A DNA stretch of 36,728 nucleotides from Deltaproteobacteria bacterium (lineage in GTDB: Bacteria > Myxococcota > JACPTQ01): positions 1 to 36,728 of the forward strand of contig JACPTQ010000002.1 of the NCBI GenBank assembly GCA_016192705.1. Reading direction: 5' to 3'. Of this stretch, positions 24,111 through 33,734 are shown piece by piece (positions within the stretch are counted from its first letter, which is position 1; each line of letters starts with the position of its first letter). A model generated the notes under the pieces. That model saw only the letters and a program-made list of their open reading frames with translations. It ran no database searches and was not told the origin of the DNA. Position numbers and translations under genes: made by a program.

Positions 24111-25481
24111 TCTCCCACGACTCGATACGCCTTGACGTTCTCTCGTCGCACAACCTTGAGCTTTCCCGTCGTGGCGTTTCGAACCACTTCGATTCGACCC
24201 CATTGGCCCGTTGCTTTGACTTGCATCTCGAGCCAGTACGCGCGATTCCACTGACCGGGTCGAATTTTCCCAGCGCGGTCGCGGCGCACGCCGTTTGAAT
24301 TGGCCACGATAAAAACGCGTTCGGGGTTTGCGACGCGCTTCTCGCGAATGAACGTGAACACCTTCTCCCATCGGTCGTGGAGCAGCCGCTCCTCGTGGTC
24401 GTACCCCGGGGCGTAGTCAAACTCGATCGGAAACTTCATCTTGAGCTTCTTCGACAACTCGCGCGCCTTCTGCTCCATCCAGCGCGCCTGATTGAGCGGC
24501 GCAACGTGATCGACCGTCCCATGAATCCATAGGTGCGGCTGATGAATCCCATTCTCCGCATAAAGAAGCGGGCTGTAGCGCTCCGCCTCTTCCATCGTTT
24601 TAAAATGCCATCGAATGTACTGCTTCCAAACCGTGTAAAGGCTGTCGCCCATAAAATTCACCGACGCCGCGAAAAGATGTGGATGGTGAAACCCCGCCGA
24701 CAGCGCCCCGGCGCCGCCCATCGACGCGCCGGTGATCGAAACGCGCGCGGCGTCGATCGCCGTGCGTCGCTTTACGTCGTCAAGGCAATCGAGGATGTCG
24801 TCTTCGCCTTTGCCCGCGTAGAGGCTTCGCCCGCGTCCATGCGGAAACGCAAGCACCGTTTTGTCGCGATCCGCGTAATCAAAGGCAGCGGTGTAAAGGT
24901 ATGACGTTTCATCGCCGCTGTAGCCGTGAAGCACGATGAGGAGGGGCGCCTTCTCGCCATCTTTCAACGTCGGCGGAAGGTAGAGGGCATACGGTTGAAG
25001 GGTGTCGTCCGCGCTGGAGCGATGCTTGAGAAAAAAAAGGCCGTGGGTGCGCGTGGTTGCGGGACCGAGGCGTGGCGTACCGCGGCTCTTGGGGCCGCCG
25101 TGCCAATCGGAGAATTCGATGTCGATGGTGACGCGGTTCTCGCCCTCGCGAAGTTTGGGCGCGTCAAGGTCAAGCGGGTATCCACGCGCCTTGCCGCCTG
25201 ACACCAAGACGGGCTCGCCGTTCAGCGTGACGACTTGCTTTCCCGCGAACGCGCCGAGCTCGAGGCGTGGTTTTGACGCGAGAAGTTCCTTCGACACCGC
25301 GAACGACTTCGCGAGCCGCGCACGCCCCTTGCGACGCAGCTCTTTTCGAATCGGGAGGCGCTCGGTGCCCTGCGAAGAGCCATCCAGCTCGAAAGCCCAT
25401 CCGTCCGATAAGTCGACGGTGAGGGGCGAACGCGCATCGACCGTCGGCGCATCGAGCGTCGCCCCAAAAACCAGTAGAAGG

Positions 25482-25495
<14 letters not shown>
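24107..25495 (-). CDS. Secreted esterase with N-terminal beta-sandwich and alpha/beta-hydrolase domain
   Basis: 462 residues from the ATG at 25495, which starts a signal peptide (MFTLSLLLVFGATLDAPTVDA). A jelly-roll domain follows (TVDLSDGWAFELDGSSQG to TIDIEFSDWHG), resembling the sugar-binding domain of family 2 glycosidases, then an alpha/beta hydrolase of the poly(3-hydroxybutyrate) depolymerase/esterase D type: oxyanion segment LLIVLHGYSGDE, nucleophile elbow GASMGG (Ser258), HGTVDHVAP (Asp329) and YDHEER (His367). A basic C-terminal region (residues 385-462) is unassigned. The substrate is unknown; carbohydrate esters are a guess. It overlaps the end of ptsI by 14 bp and so belongs to the PTS operon. 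Confidence 0.85.
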
Positions 25496-27251
<1,756 letters not shown>

Positions 27252-27255
27252 GTCG

Positions 27256-27537
27256 TCAGTCCGGCTCCCCAAAACGGTTTGCGATGAGCGCAGCAATCTC
27301 GGCGACCGCGGCCTCGGCGTCCGGCCCATCGGCGCGCACGCGAATCGTCGAACCCTTAGCCGCGGCGAGCATCAAGATGCCCATAATGCTCTTTGCGTTT
27401 ACCTCGAGGTCGTCTTTCGCGATCGTGATTTCGGCTTCGAACTTGTTTGTCAGCTCGACGAGTGTCGCCGCCGCTCGCGCGTGTAGGCCGAGCCGATTCA
27501 CAATTTCAACGCCCCGCGTGACCGAAGCGACGGTCAT
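27256..27537 (-). CDS. ptsH: PTS phosphocarrier protein HPr
   Basis: 93 residues. Carries phosphate on His19 (RLGLHARAAATLVEL). The regulatory serine, Ser50 in NAKSIMGILML, is conserved, consistent with the HPr kinase encoded directly upstream. The ATG overlaps the hprK stop as ATGA, so translation is coupled; ptsI starts 4 bp downstream. Length and fold are normal. Confidence 0.96.
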   Translation of the reverse strand: MTVASVTRGVEIVNRLGLHARAAATLVELTNKFEAEITIAKDDLEVNAKSIMGILMLAAAKGSTIRVRADGPDAEAAVAEIAALIANRFGEPD

Positions 27538-28514
27538 TCGACCTCACCCGCTTCGTCGGCTCGCGTCTCGCCGGCCGCGATCGCGCGCGCCAGTTTTTCT
27601 TGGAACACCCGCGCCGAATGGTGTCCCTGAACCCGAAGGAGGTGGTCGCGCGCCATGACTTCGATGAGCGTCGCCATGTCGCGACCGTGACGGACCGGAA
27701 TGATGACCATCGGAATTTCGACATCGAGAAGCGAATAAAACCGCTCTTCGAGGCCCAAGCGATCGTATTCGTCGCGCTCGTTCCATTCGACGAGGTTCGC
27801 CACGAGTTCGATCCGTTTGCGCTCGCGCACGCTCGAAATACCGAAGATGTCCTTGATGTTGATGATGCCGAGGCCGCGGATTTCCATGTGATGCTGGATC
27901 ATCTCGCTCGATTCGCCGATGACCGTGTCGGGAATTCGTTTTCGCACCTCGACGATGTCGTCGGCGACAAGACGGTGTCCGCGGCGCACGAGATCGAGCG
28001 CGCATTCGCTTTTTCCGATGCCGCTTTTTCCAAGAAGCAAAATTCCAACGCCCATCACGTCGACGAAAACCCCGTGGATACTGGTCCGTGGGGCCAAGTG
28101 CCGCTCAAGGAACTCGGTGACAAGGCGAAAAAAACGCGACGACGGAAGCGGAGTCGCGAGAAGTGGCACGCTCGTTTTCTCGCAAACCTCGGAAAGACTC
28201 CCGGGAATCGCGAGCCCTTTGGTGACGGCGATCGCGGCAACCGGGTGCGTGCAAATCTTTTCGAGGGCCGAGCGCTGTAGCTTTTTGTCGAGCGTGCCGA
28301 GGTAGTTGATCTCTGAGGCGCCAAAAACTTGGAGCCGGTCGCTGTGCAGAAACGACGTGTGGCCCGTGAACGCCAGCCCCGTCTTTTGTATGCGCGGGAC
28401 GGTGAGGCGCCCGGCAAGGCCCGCTTGTCCGGCGACGAGGCTCAGACTGAGGGCCGCGGCGTCTGGCTCTAGGAGTCGACCAACCGTGATTGAAGTTCGC
28501 GAGCCGTCGTGCAC
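27534..28514 (-). CDS. hprK: HPr kinase/phosphorylase
   Basis: 326 residues. Phosphorylates and dephosphorylates the serine of HPr. The C-terminal kinase domain has His147 (SIHGVFVDVMGVG), Walker A GKSGIGKS (162-169), ADDIVEVRK and the family signature EIRGLGIINIKDIFG. The N-terminal domain is of normal length. GTG start at 28514, 4 bp after the ptsN stop. With HPr and enzyme I adjacent and no permease, the set looks like a signalling PTS. Confidence 0.96.
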   Translation of the reverse strand: MHDGSRTSITVGRLLEPDAAALSLSLVAGQAGLAGRLTVPRIQKTGLAFTGHTSFLHSDRLQVFGASEINYLGTLDKKLQRSALEKICTHPVAAIAVTKGLAIPGSLSEVCEKTSVPLLATPLPSSRFFRLVTEFLERHLAPRTSIHGVFVDVMGVGILLLGKSGIGKSECALDLVRRGHRLVADDIVEVRKRIPDTVIGESSEMIQHHMEIRGLGIINIKDIFGISSVRERKRIELVANLVEWNERDEYDRLGLEERFYSLLDVEIPMVIIPVRHGRDMATLIEVMARDHLLRVQGHHSARVFQEKLARAIAAGETRADEAGEVE

Positions 28515-28518
28515 GTCC

Positions 28519-28980
28519 CTATCCGTTCGCCGATTCCTCGGTCGTCAACAGCGAATAGATTTCCGATCGCGATGTCGCCAACAAAAGACGGTCGCGCACG
28601 ACGCCTTTTTTGAACACACCCGCGACACAGGCGAGCGCCTTCAGGTACTGCGCGGCGCTCGACTCCGGCGCAACGAGCGCGAAAAAAAGTTGCGATGGCT
28701 TGCCGTCGCGTGCGTCAAACGGAATGCCCGAACGGCTGCGCGCGAAGCAACCGATGATACCAGGGACCGAGGCGACGCGGCCGTGTGGGATGGCGACACC
28801 TTCGCCGATCGCGGTGGACCCCGTTTTTTCGCGGGCCCAAAGTGCGCGCGCAAGATCCGACGCGTCGGTGCCAGCGCCGTTCGCGATGGCCGCGGCAATC
28901 TCCGTGAGGACGCCGTCCTTGTCGGTCGCGGCGAGGTCGACAATGACGTTCGATTCCGAAAGGAACTCTGCGACCCGCAT
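28519..28980 (-). CDS. ptsN: PTS EIIA component (EIIA-Ntr type)
   Basis: 153 residues from the ATG at 28980 (MRVAEFLSESNVIVDL); a TTG at 28995 would add five residues. Phosphorylation site His66 lies in AIGEGVAIPHGRV, with the family segments VLTEIAAAIA, FFALVAPE and YLKALACVAGVFK. It is the fructose/mannitol EIIA fold as in PtsN, which controls K+ transport, nitrogen and stress responses in other bacteria. It is the first gene of ptsN-hprK-ptsH-ptsI-esterase. No promoter was identified in the 70 bp upstream, which hold a direct repeat. Confidence 0.93.
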   Translation of the reverse strand: MRVAEFLSESNVIVDLAATDKDGVLTEIAAAIANGAGTDASDLARALWAREKTGSTAIGEGVAIPHGRVASVPGIIGCFARSRSGIPFDARDGKPSQLFFALVAPESSAAQYLKALACVAGVFKKGVVRDRLLLATSRSEIYSLLTTEESANG

Positions 28981-29036
28981 GGGAACGATGTACAACGTTC
29001 CGCGCGGCCGCTCAAGTGCCGCGAAACAACACCAAT

Positions 29037-29071
29037 TAAGGGCGTGTCACCCGCTAAGGGCGTGTCACCCG
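29037..29071 (-). repeat. Direct repeat at the end of the RlmI-like gene
   Basis: TAAGGGCGTGTCACCCG occurs twice with an 18-bp period, followed by TAAAAAAAGTGAC. The stop codon of the methyltransferase gene and its last residues (VTRP) lie in the second copy. GGGTGACACGCCC-type strings are frequent intergenic repeats in several G+C-rich genomes. Confidence 0.8.
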
Positions 29072-30265
29072 TAAAAAAAGTGACTTGAGGTAATCGCCCT
29101 CGGTGTGTCCCGCAATCACCGGGTGATCGGCGCCGGCGCCACCACGCCAAACAACTTGGGCCGATCTCGCGGCGTCGTTCGTCGCAATCGCAACCGCGCG
29201 CTCGAGTGCGTCGCGCGAAATCGCGGCGCTGCACGATGACACGAGAAGCCATCCGTTCGGGACGACGCGCATCGCTTCGGCAACCAGTCGGCGCAAGCGA
29301 TCGAGCGCGCCATCGACGTCGGCATCGCGTCGCGCGAGTTTCGGCGGATCGACGATGACAACGTCATAGGCGTCGCCGGCGCGGCCGCGTTCCATCACGA
29401 ATCGGAGCGCGTCGTCCTCGACCCACGCGATCGATTCAAATCCGTTCAGCTTCGCGTTTTCGCGCGCGAGTAAAAGCGCAGGCCCGGAAGAATCGACGGC
29501 CGTTACATCGCGTGCGCCAGCGCGGGCCGTGTAAAGCGCAAAGGCTCCGGTGTGCGTGAAAAGGTCAAGGACACGTGCGCCGTTCGCGACTGTTGCGACG
29601 AGACTGCGGGCGGCGCGCTGATCGAAGAAGAAACCAGTCTTTTGGCCTCGTCCCGGCTCCGCGACGAAGGTGAGGCCATTTTCGAAAAACGTTGTTCGAG
29701 AAGGCGCACCATCGAGCTCGGGCGCATGACCGGGCACAAAGACCTCGCGACGCGGCGCGGGAATTCCCTCGCGCTCGGCGGCGTCGTCGGGGGCAACGAC
29801 AACAAGTGGGTTCGCGTCTGGAAATGCATCGCGGATCGCCGCACGTTCGCGCCACAAACCGAGCGACGTAACCTGCGCCACGACGGCGTTCGAGAACCGA
29901 TCGACGGTGAGGCCGGGAAGGCCATCGCCCTCGGCGTTCACGACGCGGAATCCCGTGGTTTGAGGTGACGGCAATCCGACGGCACGCCGAAGGGACAGAG
30001 CGCGCTCGATTCGGGCGCCGATGAGCTTCGCGATGGACGGTTCGTCGCCTGTGGCTTCTGGCGCGCGCCCCAAAAGGCGGACACGAATCTGCGATTTCGC
30101 GTTGTAAAACCCAAGCCCAATCGCGCGCCCGTCCGCATCAACGACACGCACGACATCGCCATCGGCCGGCGTCCCCTCGACACGCGCGACCGCGCCACTC
30201 ATGAGCCACGGGTGCCCGCACCAGAGCGGCCGCGCGCGGCCTTTCTTGACGACGACGCTGATCAC
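29054..30265 (-). CDS. rlmI: RlmI-like class I SAM-dependent rRNA methyltransferase
   Basis: 403 residues. By family, methylates a cytosine of 23S rRNA (RlmI/YccW type). An N-terminal PUA domain ([39 protein letters not shown]) and a central EEHEE-like region precede the Rossmann domain: [34 protein letters not shown] (SAM motif I), [19 protein letters not shown] and the catalytic VDPPKLARR. The usual C-terminal segment [12 protein letters not shown] ends inside a direct repeat. The exact target base is not certain. It has 160 bp of upstream space shared with divergent serC. Confidence 0.9.
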   Translation of the reverse strand: MISVVVKKGRARPLWCGHPWLMSGAVARVEGTPADGDVVRVVDADGRAIGLGFYNAKSQIRVRLLGRAPEATGDEPSIAKLIGARIERALSLRRAVGLPSPQTTGFRVVNAEGDGLPGLTVDRFSNAVVAQVTSLGLWRERAAIRDAFPDANPLVVVAPDDAAEREGIPAPRREVFVPGHAPELDGAPSRTTFFENGLTFVAEPGRGQKTGFFFDQRAARSLVATVANGARVLDLFTHTGAFALYTARAGARDVTAVDSSGPALLLARENAKLNGFESIAWVEDDALRFVMERGRAGDAYDVVIVDPPKLARRDADVDGALDRLRRLVAEAMRVVPNGWLLVSSCSAAISRDALERAVAIATNDAARSAQVVWRGGAGADHPVIAGHTEGDYLKSLFLRVTRP

Positions 30266-30426
30266 GCCCCATCTGTAATCGAACCGCTCACGAAGGGGAA
30301 GTACTCACCCGCTCCCGCGCCCGCTTCTCCTTCTCCCTGCGCCGTTGCGCCCACGCGTCTGAGGCGATAAGGGTCTTGGTGTTGCGGCGACTTTTTTTCA
30401 TTTCAAGCCGCGCAAGGAGGCGAACC

Positions 30427-31554
30427 ATGAACCGCGCCATCAACTTCAACGCAGGACCGGCAGCGCTCCCGCTCCCGGCGCTCGAACGCGCCGCGCACGA
30501 GCTCGTCGATTTCGCCGGCACCGGAATGTCGGTCATGGAGCACAGCCACCGAGGCAAGGATTACGAAAAAGTCCACAACGAGGCGCTCGCCCTCGTTCGC
30601 GAGCTGCTCGCCATCCCCGATTCGCACACCGTCCTCTTCCTGCAGGGCGGCGCGTCGCAGCAGTTCGCGATGGTGCCGATGAACTTGCTCGCGCGTGGGC
30701 GCTCGGCCGACTATGTGCTGACCGGGGCCTGGGGCGAAAAAGCGTTTGCAGAAGCGCAAACCGTCGCGGCGCTCGTCGGCGGCAGCGTGCGCGTCGCGGC
30801 GTCGACCGGCGAAGGCGACGGCAAAGAGAAGGCGTATCGCCGTGTTCCACGCGCGGGCGAGGTGAAGGTCGACCCCTACGCGGCGTACGTTCACCTCACG
30901 AGTAACGAGACGATTCATGGCGTAGAGTTCGGCGTGACGCCTGAAGGCGCCTTCCCGGACGCGGGGAAGATCCCGATCGTCTGCGACATGTCGAGCGACT
31001 TTCTCTGGCGAAAGTTCGACGTCGCGCGCTTCGGGCTCGCTTACGCTGGTGCGCAAAAAAACGTCGGCCCGAGCGGCATCGTCGTCGTCATCGCGCGCAA
31101 AGACCTCATCGCCGCGGCGCCCGCGGGAATCCCAAAAATCTTCCAGTACAAAACACACGCCGACAACAACTCGCTCTACAACACGCCGCCGACGTTCAGC
31201 GTCTACATGGTGCGAAACGTCCTCGACTGGCTGAAATCGCAAGGCGGCCTTGCGTGGATGGAGGCCGAGAATCGCAAGAAGGCTGAACGCCTCTACGGCG
31301 CGATCGACGCGCACGCCGATTTTTTCCGGTGCCCCGTCGAGAAGGCGTCGCGTTCGGTGATGAACGTCGTTTTCCGTTTGCCGAGCGAGGCCCTCGAGGA
31401 ACGCTTCGTCGCCGAGGCGAAAAAACAAAACATGATCGGCCTCAAGGGGCACCGCAGCGTCGGCGGCATCCGCGTGTCGACGTACAACGCCGTGAGCCTT
31501 GCGTGGATCGACACGCTCGTCGCGTTCATGAACGAGTTTGTGCGTACGGCGTAA
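30427..31554 (+). CDS. serC: Phosphoserine aminotransferase
   Basis: 375 residues. PLP enzyme of serine (and pyridoxine) synthesis. [11 protein letters not shown] at the start, [43 protein letters not shown] and the PLP-lysine motif [11 protein letters not shown] (Lys211) are typical, as are [18 protein letters not shown] and [22 protein letters not shown] lies 7 bp before the ATG, a strong site. No other serine genes are adjacent. The 160 bp upstream, shared with the divergent methyltransferase gene, show no gene and no convincing promoter. Confidence 0.97.
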   Translation: MNRAINFNAGPAALPLPALERAAHELVDFAGTGMSVMEHSHRGKDYEKVHNEALALVRELLAIPDSHTVLFLQGGASQQFAMVPMNLLARGRSADYVLTGAWGEKAFAEAQTVAALVGGSVRVAASTGEGDGKEKAYRRVPRAGEVKVDPYAAYVHLTSNETIHGVEFGVTPEGAFPDAGKIPIVCDMSSDFLWRKFDVARFGLAYAGAQKNVGPSGIVVVIARKDLIAAAPAGIPKIFQYKTHADNNSLYNTPPTFSVYMVRNVLDWLKSQGGLAWMEAENRKKAERLYGAIDAHADFFRCPVEKASRSVMNVVFRLPSEALEERFVAEAKKQNMIGLKGHRSVGGIRVSTYNAVSLAWIDTLVAFMNEFVRTA

Positions 31555-31560
31555 ATCCGG

Positions 31561-32322
31561 TTATTGCGACGCTGTCGATTCACCGCGCGGCAGAAGCCAA
31601 AGAATGCCGCTCGCAAACGACGAAAGAACGACGAGCGTGGGCAACGCAAGAGACGGGAACGAAAGCCAGCCACGATCGCGCGCGATCGCGATGAATGCGG
31701 CGCCAGCGCAGAGATAAGTGAGGAACGCCGCGATAACCGCAAGCACCGTGCCGATGCGCCGCTTAAAGAGAACACCGGCCGCCGCGCCAATAAAGACGAG
31801 CGTTGCCGCCACAAGCGCCGCCGCGACCGCCGGAATTTCGCGCCACACCCCGGCCATCAACATCTGCATCGGTGTGAACGCGCACATGCCGAGGATCCAG
31901 ACGAGAACGCCTCTTTCCCAGCGGCGATAGGCGGGCCGCGCGAGGGAGCCGTGCCGCGCGAATCGACTGCGCTCGATGTGACCAACGAGCAAGATAAACA
32001 CCGCGACGCCAAATGCTGTTGCTGCGCGGAAAACGGCCTGCTGCGCCCGGTCCCACGTTGGGAGAAGCGACTCGATGGCAATGGCGACCACGGGAAGCCC
32101 CGCGAAGGTGGCGGTCCCGAGCGCGCTCGCCCACGCGTCGCGCCGTGCGCGAACATAGAAGGCGCTCCAGAGGATGGCGGCGACGCTCCACGCGAGAAGG
32201 AGCGGATGCGCAACGCGAAGGGCGATGACGTGATACTCCGCGAGCCCCGACACCGCAGCGACAAACAGCGCACCGATGCCCGTCACGCGTCGAAGCCAAA
32301 ATTCAACCGGCGACAGATTCAC
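31561..32322 (-). CDS. Polytopic inner-membrane protein of unknown function
   Basis: 253 residues with about eight hydrophobic segments (near 13-30, 37-57, 67-88, 97-116, 139-159, 163-186, 190-214, 220-244) joined by short loops. No charged residue pattern or motif of a known transporter was recognised. It converges on serC with only 6 bp between the stop codons and is divergent from the next gene across about 200 bp. Confidence 0.75.
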   Translation of the reverse strand: MNLSPVEFWLRRVTGIGALFVAAVSGLAEYHVIALRVAHPLLLAWSVAAILWSAFYVRARRDAWASALGTATFAGLPVVAIAIESLLPTWDRAQQAVFRAATAFGVAVFILLVGHIERSRFARHGSLARPAYRRWERGVLVWILGMCAFTPMQMLMAGVWREIPAVAAALVAATLVFIGAAAGVLFKRRIGTVLAVIAAFLTYLCAGAAFIAIARDRGWLSFPSLALPTLVVLSSFASGILWLLPRGESTASQ

Positions 32323-32524
32323 TTCGCGTTCTCCTCGATCGCAACCCTATCGCGAATGGTGAAAATCGGGAAGATCGACGATCGCGGCGTTCGCGTCTAC
32401 GGCACGGAGCTCGGCTGGGCATCCCGACGGAGCTCTGCGAAATCGTTTGACGGGTTAAGACCGCGTGCGGTAACCCTCGCGCGTCGTGCCGAGGGGGCAC
32501 GGCGATTCAAACCAAGGAGAACAC

Positions 32525-33349
32525 GTGAAAGCGAAAAACGATCTTGAGAAACTGCTGCCGATTCTAAAGGCCATCCCGGCGGACAAGGTGATCGAGCCCG
32601 ATCGCCCCGTTGGGATCATCGTCCAGGAGGCGTACGAACTCGCGAACGCCGCGCACCAGTATCGGCCGCACCTGCTCGCGGTCGGCGTCTCCGCCGAACT
32701 TCTCGACGGCATCGTCACGCACGCGAACGCGCTCAGTGCCGCGCAAACCGAGTGGACGCACGTCCGCGAGATGGGCTTCCCAGCGGCGCTGCACGCGACC
32801 ATCGATGCCGCGACGGTGGTTCGCCGCGACCTTGTCGACTCGTCGCATTATGCCCTTCGAAACGACGGCGACGCGCTGGCGATCGTTTCGCGCATTCAAG
32901 AGGGCGAAGGCGTGGCCGACATCTGCCAAGACTTAAAAGATCTTGCGGCACTCACCGAGAAGTACCGCGCCGAGTTTGACCGAATCGACTTCGATTTTGA
33001 AATCGCGAAGCGAGCGCGCGCGCTCGCAACCGAGGTTCTCACGGGGCACGCCGCGGCGACGACGAAAAAGGTGTCAACCGAAGCGAAGAGCATCCGCGAC
33101 CGGGCGTTCACGCATCTCGACGATGCGGTCGATGAAGTTCGCGCGGCGGGGCTTTTCGCGTTTCGGCGAGACGCCGATTCGTCGCGGCTGGCGAAGTTTA
33201 GGAGCGCCTATGCGATTCGGCGTGAGCGCCGGCGCAAGACGGGGTCGGCCGCGTCGCCGTTTTCGTCGAATGCGGCGGCGGCGACGGCGGCGGCCGCGTC
33301 GACAGGCCCGGCCGGCACCGCGCCAGCCAATAACTGCACGCCTCGATAG
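32525..33349 (+). CDS. Hypothetical helical protein
   Basis: 274 residues, GTG start with AAGGAG 6 bp upstream. No signal peptide or membrane segment. The sequence is almost entirely helical (KNDLEKLLPILKAIPADKVI, GIIVQEAYELANAAHQYR, DICQDLKDLAALTEKYRAEF) with many charged residues, and ends in a basic patch (RRERRRKTGSAA) and an Ala-rich low-complexity tail. I do not recognise the family. It could be a cytoplasmic scaffold or a nucleic-acid-associated protein because of the basic tail, but this is only a guess. The upstream 200 bp contain TTGACG at 32447 without a convincing -10. Confidence 0.7.
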   Translation: MKAKNDLEKLLPILKAIPADKVIEPDRPVGIIVQEAYELANAAHQYRPHLLAVGVSAELLDGIVTHANALSAAQTEWTHVREMGFPAALHATIDAATVVRRDLVDSSHYALRNDGDALAIVSRIQEGEGVADICQDLKDLAALTEKYRAEFDRIDFDFEIAKRARALATEVLTGHAAATTKKVSTEAKSIRDRAFTHLDDAVDEVRAAGLFAFRRDADSSRLAKFRSAYAIRRERRRKTGSAASPFSSNAAAATAAAASTGPAGTAPANNCTPR

Positions 33350-33369
33350 CTAATTTTCTCAGTTTTTCC

Positions 33370-33575
33370 CTCCCGTGGGCCCACGGACGCGGTTTCCATG
33401 AAAAAAGCGCCTCCCGTGGCCCCACGGACGCGATTCCTGCGCAAGAAATGGCTTCCGTGGCCCCACGAACAGCGGTCCCGACCGAAAGCCGGCTCCCGTG
33501 TGCCCACGGGACGGCCTCCGCTCCCCACGGACGGCTCCCAGCGCGGGCTGAAGCAAGCACGCAACCCCTTCAAGC
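33370..33575. repeat. Array of about five 41-bp tandem repeats with hairpin cores
   Basis: Units begin at 33370, 33411, 33452, 33493 and (degenerate) 33535. The first three share C(T)CCGTGG(G/C)CCCACG(G/A)AC followed by about 20 variable bases; the fourth reads CTCCCGTGTGCCCACGGGAC. Each core is an inverted repeat (CCGTGG/CCACGG) able to fold. A period of 41 is not a multiple of three, so it is not a protein repeat. It lies between two convergent genes. Confidence 0.8.
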
Positions 33576-33637
33576 GAAACCCGCACCGCGCCGCCACCGC
33601 TATCGCCCATAGTTTCATTGCGTCTCCTCTCACTCCT

Positions 33638-33714
33638 ACCTGGTCCTGGACCTAAACTTGGTCCTGGTCCTGGACCATCAGGAGTCCACGTCCAGGTCGA
33701 GGTCCAGGTCCAGG
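33638..33714. repeat. Inverted hexamer repeat (CCTGGT/CCTGGA) forming a long hairpin
   Basis: Left arm 33638-33675 is made of TGGTCCTGGACC-type hexamers; right arm 33686-33714 of GTCCAGGTCGAGGTCCAGG. The arms are complementary over most of their length with a short interior (ATCAGGAG). It sits 20 bp behind the stop of the minus-strand lipoprotein gene, so it could act as a 3' hairpin for its mRNA. No T-run follows. Confidence 0.75.
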
Positions 33715-33734
33715 AAAGATCGCTAACCGCACGT

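Noticed and set aside
32405-32450. Similarity of GGCTGGG...GAGCTCTGCG to an R2 block
   Set aside because: Only short, interrupted matches are seen and the other R2 blocks are absent, so it is not counted as a copy.
33370-33575. Possible CRISPR array
   Set aside because: The period is 41 bp, with repeats degenerate over about 20 bases and intervals of about 20 bases. That is too short and too variable for repeat-spacer units, and there are no cas genes nearby.
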